Both the position numbers and the translations under genes were made by a program. Below the pieces are notes generated by a model. That model saw only the letters and a list, made by a program, of their open reading frames with translations. It was not told where the DNA came from and made no database searches. From positions 449,581 through 513,580 of the forward strand of contig CABUKU010000001.1 of assembly GCA_902492205.1 (NCBI GenBank): 64,000 nucleotides of DNA, in the 5' to 3' direction. Below, in pieces: positions 58,776-64,000 of the stretch. Every line of letters starts with the position of its first letter. Within the stretch, counting starts at the first letter, position 1. The DNA comes from an uncultured Bacteroides sp. (GTDB lineage: Bacteria > Bacteroidota > Bacteroidia > Bacteroidales > Bacteroidaceae).

Positions 58776-59510
58776 ATGAAAAAAAGTAGATTATTTGCCA
58801 TTTTATCCCTCCTTATTTTATTGGGATGTTCTTCGGTTATTATAGCTCAGGAGCAGTTGGGGAAGTCTCTTAAAGTTAAAAAAGTAAAGGAATGTAATGT
58901 AACTCCCGAAAAGATTTCTGCCTTATTGGATGAAAATGAAATAGAGTTTCATTCCATTGACGAAATTAATTGGAAGGAGTTCCCCTATAAGCCTGAAGTG
59001 AAATTCAGAATAGCGCATACGGATGATGCTATCATACTTAATTATATAGTAAAGGAAGAGAGTGTTGGTGCTAAGAGTGATGAAGATAATAAACCTGTTT
59101 GGGCAGATTCGTGTGTGGAATTCTTCGTTTCGCCAACAAATGACGGACCGTATTATAATATAGAGACAAACTGCATAGGTACTGTTTTGATGGAAGTCGG
59201 AGCTACCCGGTTTGATAGAGAATTTGTTCCTAAAGAATCAATAGCTAGAATTAAGCGTTGGTCTAGTTTGGGCAAAGAGCCTTTTGATGAAAGAGTAGGT
59301 GAGTGCTCTTGGGAACTTTCTTTGGTTGTTCCTTACTCGGTATTTACCAAAAGTAAACTAACTCCTGCCATCGGGATGAAAATGAAAGCAAACTTTTATA
59401 AATGCGGTGATGGTTTGCAAACTCCCCATTATCTTTCATGGAACAAGATAGATGGAAAAAGACCTGATTTCCATCGTCCCGATTGTTTTGGAACTCTAGT
59501 TTTTGAATAA
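58776..59510 (+). CDS. CBM9-like carbohydrate-binding lipoprotein
   Basis: A 244-residue protein, probably a lipoprotein (LILLGC, C18). The mature part is a beta-sandwich related to carbohydrate-binding family 9: VKFRIAHTDDAIILNYIVKEE, PVWADSCVEFFVSPTNDGPYYNIETN, WSSLGKEPFDE, WELSLVVPYSVF, MKANFYKCGDG and a C-terminal PDFHRPDCFGTLVFE (pieces of the family pattern). It lies between the sigma and anti-sigma genes on the opposite strand, and its stop is 3 bp from the sigma gene's stop with no terminator between. It may bind the PUL 3 substrate at the surface. Confidence 0.85.
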   Translation: MKKSRLFAILSLLILLGCSSVIIAQEQLGKSLKVKKVKECNVTPEKISALLDENEIEFHSIDEINWKEFPYKPEVKFRIAHTDDAIILNYIVKEESVGAKSDEDNKPVWADSCVEFFVSPTNDGPYYNIETNCIGTVLMEVGATRFDREFVPKESIARIKRWSSLGKEPFDERVGECSWELSLVVPYSVFTKSKLTPAIGMKMKANFYKCGDGLQTPHYLSWNKIDGKRPDFHRPDCFGTLVFE

Positions 59511-59513
59511 GGA

Positions 59514-60077
59514 TTAAAGAAGAAAAGATAAAAGATAGTCCTTCAGGTCTGCCCGGAGAACTTTTAAACTTTTCGTAATATGAAATTCTACGGTTTTGAT
59601 AGATACGCCTAATAGTTCTGCAATTTGTTTGTTGGGCGTATTGTTGAACCGGCTCATCATAAATATTCTGCGGCTTTGCTCCGGGAGATGTTGCAAAGAT
59701 TTCTGCACTATTTTCTGTATTTCGGATTTGAATATGGTATTCGGATCACAACTTTCTAAAGTAGAGATTCTCAGATTAAGTTCCCTTTGTCCGTGAGAAT
59801 TTATTTCTTCTTCGGCACGTATGCGGATTTGCTCGTGTGCCAGATAATTCAATGCTTTATTTTTGATAATGGTGAGTAACAGGGCGGGAATATTTGAATC
59901 TTTTTCAAATTTATTTCTGTTTTCCCATAAAGAAGCTACCGATTCCATTAATATATCCTCCGCATCATCCTTATTGCGAACATAAGAATAAGTGAAAGAC
60001 AGGAACTTATGCTGGTTCTCTTGAAAGAACGTGGAAAAGTTCCGTAAATCATGTAGATCCTCGGTTACTGTAAACAT
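59514..60077 (-). CDS. ECF sigma-70 factor (Bacteroides type)
   Basis: A protein of about 187 residues. Region 2: FSFTYSYVRNKDDAEDILMESVASLWENR-type stretch (about 25-55). Region 4: SRRIFMMSRFNNTPNKQIAELLGVSIKTVEFHITKSLKVLR-type helix-turn-helix near the C-terminus (cited by position, about 130-172). The ATG at 60077 is preferred over an upstream in-frame TTG at 60101. It is expected to direct transcription of the PUL 3 susC operon once FecR releases it. The convergent CBM9-like gene ends 3 bp away, so the two messages must overlap at their 3' ends. Confidence 0.92.
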   Translation of the reverse strand: MFTVTEDLHDLRNFSTFFQENQHKFLSFTYSYVRNKDDAEDILMESVASLWENRNKFEKDSNIPALLLTIIKNKALNYLAHEQIRIRAEEEINSHGQRELNLRISTLESCDPNTIFKSEIQKIVQKSLQHLPEQSRRIFMMSRFNNTPNKQIAELLGVSIKTVEFHITKSLKVLRADLKDYLLSFLL

Positions 60078-60108
60078 AGTATTAGATGTTTTCAATAACA
60101 AAGTAAAG

Positions 60109-60116
60109 CAAAATTA
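60109..60116 (-). promoter_or_regulatory. Bacteroides-type -7 box before the sigma gene
   Basis: On the minus strand this reads TAATTTTG, matching TAnnTTTG, 31 bp before the ATG at 60077. Confidence 0.5.
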
Positions 60117-60155
60117 TTTTAATAAACAAATATTTAGGATTGAGTTATAGCTCAG

Positions 60156-61439
60156 CTATTCATTATCTTCAGGTTCCACAGGATCATTACTCTCCACGCT
60201 TTTAAGAATCCATTTGCCATTCAATCTCTCGAAATAATATACACTATAGTAATCTGTGAGTCCCCATACACTGACAACCATATGGTTGTTACTGTTGTCT
60301 TTTATAAAGTCAATATCAATTTCTTTTCCCGGATTTATATAAAACAAAGATATTTTTTCGGATGTTTTACCCACTAATATTGTCTGTGGTTTGTATTTTT
60401 GTTTATCAATATCTACGATAACTTTCTCATCCGAGTCATGATATATGGAATGTAAAGGAAACATTATGCGTTCTGTTTGAAATTGAGGATCATTATTGAA
60501 CCTCACTATAAAGTTTTCAAATCTTTCGGGTATTGAATTACCTTCTTCCTCACTGCTTATGTCTTTAGTTTCCTCTTTAGTCCTGACAAGATACCAGTTC
60601 CCTTCCCGCTTACTGAAATAATATATTTTCTGATAACCGGTTAACCCCCATTGAGTAAGAATCATGTCGTTATTCTCTTTTCCCTTATCTGCAATGTCTG
60701 AAGGTGTACTCCCTAAGTTAATGTGATAAAAGGCAACATCATAGAGTCCTCTTATCAAGAAAGATGAGTCGTAGACATATTCTGTTTTGCCTGTTTGAGA
60801 AACAATAGTGCTTCCCTTGGAGTCTGTTTGGATACACTCCAATGGAAATAAGGTTCTTTGCTTCTGAAAGTCTTCATTTGTTGCGTAATTAGTGATAAAG
60901 AACATAAATGATTCCTGTTCATCTGTATTCTCACCCTGATTGGGCATATCTGTCGTAAGACTGCAATCGGGTACTTCTTTTTTTAATAATAATTTTGTGT
61001 TATAGTTCCATGTCGTATCGGCGATTATTGGACTTTGGATATAGTATTTTCCTTGTTCGAAGAGAATAACCCCAATTGTATCTCCTTCATTTTTCATAGG
61101 TACACCGGTTGAGGATTCAATGGTTCTTTTATACAATAAAAACAATTTATCTGTTTCTTCTTTCAAGGTGCATTCACATTCGAAGCTTGTTTTATAGCTT
61201 TCTGCGATAATTGATGATTCTTTTTCATTTACCTTGAAAGAATAATATATTGCCATGCTGCTAAACTCATCCAGATCACCATAGTTGACAGATAAAGAAT
61301 AGGTTCCATTCCAATGTTGTTCAATAGTTTGTTGAAGCACTGCACCTTCCTGAACATCATTGTTGGATGATGACTTTCCTGTGCCTTTGCATCCAAACAA
61401 CAACATACATAGAAAAGCAAAAATGGATAGTTGTTTCAT
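60156..61439 (-). CDS. Lipoprotein with two DUF4348-like repeats
   Basis: A 427-residue lipoprotein with lipobox LFGC (C17). After a beta-rich N-terminal domain (about 35-165, starting WNGTYSLSVNYGD) come two related domains. The first (about 185-300) has FQKQRTLFPLECI and ends LTQWGLTGYQKIYYFSKREG; the second (about 310-415) has FQTERIMFPLHSI and ends VSVWGLTDYYSVYYFERLNG. This repeat matches my memory of the DUF4348 lipoprotein family of Bacteroidales, whose function is unknown. The gene follows the 243-residue lipoprotein gene by 33 bp on the same strand. Confidence 0.78.
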   Translation of the reverse strand: MKQLSIFAFLCMLLFGCKGTGKSSSNNDVQEGAVLQQTIEQHWNGTYSLSVNYGDLDEFSSMAIYYSFKVNEKESSIIAESYKTSFECECTLKEETDKLFLLYKRTIESSTGVPMKNEGDTIGVILFEQGKYYIQSPIIADTTWNYNTKLLLKKEVPDCSLTTDMPNQGENTDEQESFMFFITNYATNEDFQKQRTLFPLECIQTDSKGSTIVSQTGKTEYVYDSSFLIRGLYDVAFYHINLGSTPSDIADKGKENNDMILTQWGLTGYQKIYYFSKREGNWYLVRTKEETKDISSEEEGNSIPERFENFIVRFNNDPQFQTERIMFPLHSIYHDSDEKVIVDIDKQKYKPQTILVGKTSEKISLFYINPGKEIDIDFIKDNSNNHMVVSVWGLTDYYSVYYFERLNGKWILKSVESNDPVEPEDNE

Positions 61440-61472
61440 ATTCTTTACTTATTTACATTATTCTTAATTAGA

Positions 61473-62204
61473 TTATAGCTCTTGCCAGCTTTGGGTGTGT
61501 TTCTGATCTCCTTGTATATAATAATATACAGGGTTTCTGCCTTCCGGGAAATTAGGCTCAAATGGCTCCGGACAGCTTTCTATTTCAGTATTTAATGGAA
61601 GCTTTTCTACTATTCCCGCTTTTGTTATACCGTAGATATTTTCTATTTCAAATGAAATCGAGTCACCGCTCATAATAGGATATTTCCCGACACATATGCC
61701 TCCGGGATAGTTATCATCTTTTAGTTTGCAATGATTACTATAAGTTTGTCCCTCATTTATTTTAATAACTCCCGTCAGTGTGTAGTAGGACTCCTCGGAT
61801 TTACTTTGCGTGGAAATTACCAGCCAGTTTGGGTATTCATACTCTTGTGCAGATATATAATCACATATAATCGCGGGATCTCCTTCAGATAATAATGTTC
61901 CGTCATTATCGACGAATACGCTATCCTGTACTCTCAGCCATTTGCCTAATTTTTTTGAGGTAATGATGAATCCGTCCTGATTAGGCAGAGTAAAGTCGCT
62001 CCAGTCTTTTTTAGTTTTATACTTCATTCCTAAAACAGTAAGGCTATTCTTTTTAACTGTATCACTTAATACGATGTTTTTGGGAGACGGACTTGTTTCT
62101 TTCAACTGTGTTTTATTCCCCGAACCGCCACACGACCACATGACTGTTAATAGCATTATATAAACACAGATTCTGTTTGCTTTCTTATATATTTCTTGTT
62201 TCAT
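61473..62204 (-). CDS. Lipoprotein of unknown family
   Basis: A 243-residue lipoprotein with lipobox MWSC (C25). The mature chain is mixed beta with no motif I recognise; the C-terminal part is rich in Pro, Glu and Tyr. The gene lies 8 bp after the 508-residue lipoprotein gene and 33 bp before the DUF4348-like one, so the three form one transcription unit. Function unknown. Confidence 0.75.
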   Translation of the reverse strand: MKQEIYKKANRICVYIMLLTVMWSCGGSGNKTQLKETSPSPKNIVLSDTVKKNSLTVLGMKYKTKKDWSDFTLPNQDGFIITSKKLGKWLRVQDSVFVDNDGTLLSEGDPAIICDYISAQEYEYPNWLVISTQSKSEESYYTLTGVIKINEGQTYSNHCKLKDDNYPGGICVGKYPIMSGDSISFEIENIYGITKAGIVEKLPLNTEIESCPEPFEPNFPEGRNPVYYYIQGDQKHTQSWQEL

Positions 62205-62212
62205 CGTGATAA

Positions 62213-63739
62213 CTATTTTATGGGGAACTCGTTTTTGTTTTCATAAGTATCATCTAAATAGCTTTCAATGATAACCTTATTATTTTTGTTCTGTATTTTG
62301 AATGACACCTTTCTCATGCCATGTTCCTCAACATCGCTCGGCTGATTCACATCTATCTGCCCCAATCGCGTTAAGCTGTTATCTTTGAAAAGATAAACAA
62401 AGTGAGTTGACGCATAGAAATCAATTAATCCTATTAATAATATGGTTGAATTATCATTCTTATATACTTTCAAGTCGAAGTCGCCATAATCGAGAATGTC
62501 CGATAGCCGATACTCTTTGCTGTTTATTGATATGCAGAAATAGGCGCCTGAATCTTTGCTGAGAATCTTGTAGGAAGAATATTGCGGAATGCTATCTTTG
62601 ATAATATCCGGTTGAACATAGCTGTATTCTGTGACGTTACTTTCTTCGGATTCATTACTATCTCTTTTTTCGACCTGAATCAAAGTATTAGTGTTATAGT
62701 TTGAGTCAAAGATGAAAGGGCCGGATAGGTAGAAATTACCATTTTTCTTGTGGAGGGTTGCAAGCGGTTTTCTTTCTGTGTTCGGCGTAAATTCTCCTAC
62801 AGGCCGGAATGATATGTAATCTTCTGTGCAATCGGCAACCTCACAGGTATATGTATCATTTGTGTGCAGTTGTAGTTTATAATATGTACATTCGTTCGGC
62901 TTGAAGTCAATGGCATAGGTAACGCTTCCGCTTTCCGATTCCGGATCGGTATTTGGCAGATCAATTTCAACACTGTAATAACCATACCATGAGGCAGTAG
63001 GATTTTCGGTATTCCATCCATTATTTGCATAGATGGGATTGACGGAAAACTCTGCTGCACCTATGTCAAGGTCGCCGCTGTCTGGAATTCTGAATTGTCC
63101 CCATGCACATTTCTTTTCTTTGCCTGTTGAATGGCTGCGCCAAACTCCGGCAAACTGGTTGTTTGAATAACCGTCGGAGTCATCATTGACATCATCATAC
63201 TGCAACTGGTTGTTGTTGTCGATATACCAATGAAATAACAATATGCCGGAGAAAATCCCGCTGCCATTTTGTTTCTTGTCTTCTTCCAAACTATAACGGG
63301 CAATACAGATTCCTTGTTTCTTTATCTCGCCTTTCATAAAATCATCTGCTCCATACTCATATTCATTCAGTTCCCTGATGTCTAAGATCTGAGCCGATCC
63401 GGAGAATGTACATGTATTGCTTCTGACTCTCGAGGAACCTGAAATCAAGTAAGTTGTATTGGATTCTTTCTTTATAGTATGGAAGCTGATATTCATTTTA
63501 TGATAATCATCGCCAATATATCCTATGAAATCTACACGTTTATCGGCTAAGATGCCGGAGAAATCTTGATTCGATATGTCTTCATCCTGTGCAAGGACCG
63601 AGTGCGAACTTTCAATGGCAGGCTTTACCCATTGCGGAAGCGAGGGCTTTTCGTGTGAATTGCATGCGGCGAATGGGAAAAGAAATAGTGTTATCAGTAT
63701 TGTGGCAGTAATCTTGACTGACTTTGTGTTTTTAATCAT
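62213..63739 (-). CDS. Large lipoprotein of unknown family, first gene of the lipoprotein operon
   Basis: A 508-residue lipoprotein with lipobox FAAC (C26). It is beta-rich and acidic. A segment near residue 330-360 (GNFYLSGPFIFDSNYNTNTL) resembles GKYYIQSPIIADTTWNYNTK in the 427-residue lipoprotein of the same operon, so the two probably share a domain. No catalytic motif is visible. A minus-strand -7 box lies about 70 bp upstream of its start. Confidence 0.75.
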   Translation of the reverse strand: MIKNTKSVKITATILITLFLFPFAACNSHEKPSLPQWVKPAIESSHSVLAQDEDISNQDFSGILADKRVDFIGYIGDDYHKMNISFHTIKKESNTTYLISGSSRVRSNTCTFSGSAQILDIRELNEYEYGADDFMKGEIKKQGICIARYSLEEDKKQNGSGIFSGILLFHWYIDNNNQLQYDDVNDDSDGYSNNQFAGVWRSHSTGKEKKCAWGQFRIPDSGDLDIGAAEFSVNPIYANNGWNTENPTASWYGYYSVEIDLPNTDPESESGSVTYAIDFKPNECTYYKLQLHTNDTYTCEVADCTEDYISFRPVGEFTPNTERKPLATLHKKNGNFYLSGPFIFDSNYNTNTLIQVEKRDSNESEESNVTEYSYVQPDIIKDSIPQYSSYKILSKDSGAYFCISINSKEYRLSDILDYGDFDLKVYKNDNSTILLIGLIDFYASTHFVYLFKDNSLTRLGQIDVNQPSDVEEHGMRKVSFKIQNKNNKVIIESYLDDTYENKNEFPIK

Positions 63740-63809
63740 ATGTTGTGTTGTTATCGTTTCTGTTGCTTTTAATTTTTCATGGGATTAGTATCATTTCCAT
63801 GACTGCAGG

Positions 63810-63817
63810 CAAAGATA
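63810..63817 (-). promoter_or_regulatory. Bacteroides-type -7 box before the lipoprotein operon
   Basis: On the minus strand this reads TATCTTTG, matching TAnnTTTG, about 70 bp upstream of the start at 63739. No -33 TTTG at standard spacing. Confidence 0.42.
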
Positions 63818-63921
63818 GTAATTTATTTTATATATTTTCTCTTGATAATTAGTTACATAAGAGGGCAATACTAATTGCTTTTATGCTTATAGTTTAGCAT
63901 GTCTGTGCTTATTATTAAGAA

Positions 63922-64000
63922 CTTGACACTTGTCACTTATATACTTGACAGTAGTCAATTAATAACTTGACAGCTGTCAAGTTATTAATTGACTACTGTC
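63922..64000. repeat. Array D: at least four 16-bp cores at 22-bp period, running off the window
   Basis: Cores start at 63922, 63944, 63966 and 63988 (the last cut by the window end). The third is CTTGACAGCTGTCAAG, identical to the perfect palindrome in array C; the others are CTTGACACTTGTCACT, CTTGACAGTAGTCAAT and ATTGACTACTGTC(...). Cores 2 and 4 are reverse complements of each other as far as they can be read. The 6-bp spacers TATATA, TAATAA and TTATTA are all A/T. It lies upstream of the lipoprotein operon. Confidence 0.82.

Overview
The window looks like chromosomal DNA of a gut Bacteroides or a close relative. The evidence is three SusC/SusD pairs, a hybrid two-component regulator, an ECF sigma/FecR pair, many lipoproteins, several upstream boxes matching the Bacteroides -7 consensus TAnnTTTG, and a moderate-to-low GC content. 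The species cannot be told from the sequence. I see no rRNA, tRNA, CRISPR array, transposase or integrase gene.

Layout. (1) 136-6722 is a visibly AT-rich accessory stretch: an O-antigen-ligase-like membrane protein, a surface lipoprotein with an HEMVH zinc-protease motif, two tandem paralogous secreted proteins, and a transglutaminase-like lipoprotein gene interrupted by one in-frame TAG. (2) 6822-14094 holds a histidine phosphatase, a convergent FtsX/MacB-type permease, and a metallophosphoesterase plus DUF4838-type protein pair. (3) PUL 1 (14515-26538) has a DUF6377-type regulator, SusC, SusD, GH97 and GH65, and is probably for alpha-gluco-oligosaccharides. A reversed lipoprotein gene sits between regulator and SusC, bracketed by a 40-bp direct repeat of the regulator's 3' end. 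(4) PUL 2 (27177-47116) has GH130, MFS, an unassigned lipoprotein, SusC, SusD, an unassigned secreted protein and an HTCS regulator, then MFS, GH130 and GH92. The last three resemble a module for the mannose-containing core of N-glycans. (5) PUL 3 (47386-60077, mostly minus strand) has an ECF sigma factor, FecR, STN-type SusC, SusD, GH9, a DUF5009-type acyltransferase and a GH10-like lipoprotein. A CBM9-like gene on the opposite strand lies between sigma and anti-sigma. (6) 60156-63739 is a minus-strand run of three lipoprotein genes.

In each PUL the expected logic is that SusC/SusD bind and import oligosaccharides, surface or periplasmic glycosidases trim them, and phosphorylases with MFS transporters finish the work in the cytoplasm. 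All three SusD genes are followed by a stem-loop without a strong U-run before the next enzyme gene, which may set SusCD above enzyme expression.

The least explained structure is a set of four intergenic arrays (about 14.24, 26.72, 47.15 and 63.92 kb). Each is built of 16-bp palindromic or half-palindromic cores separated by 6-bp spacers, giving an exact 22-bp period. Core sequences differ between arrays but share a pattern in three of them. The first three arrays lie on the borders between the gene clusters and the fourth lies upstream of the final lipoprotein run. I know of no named element with this architecture.
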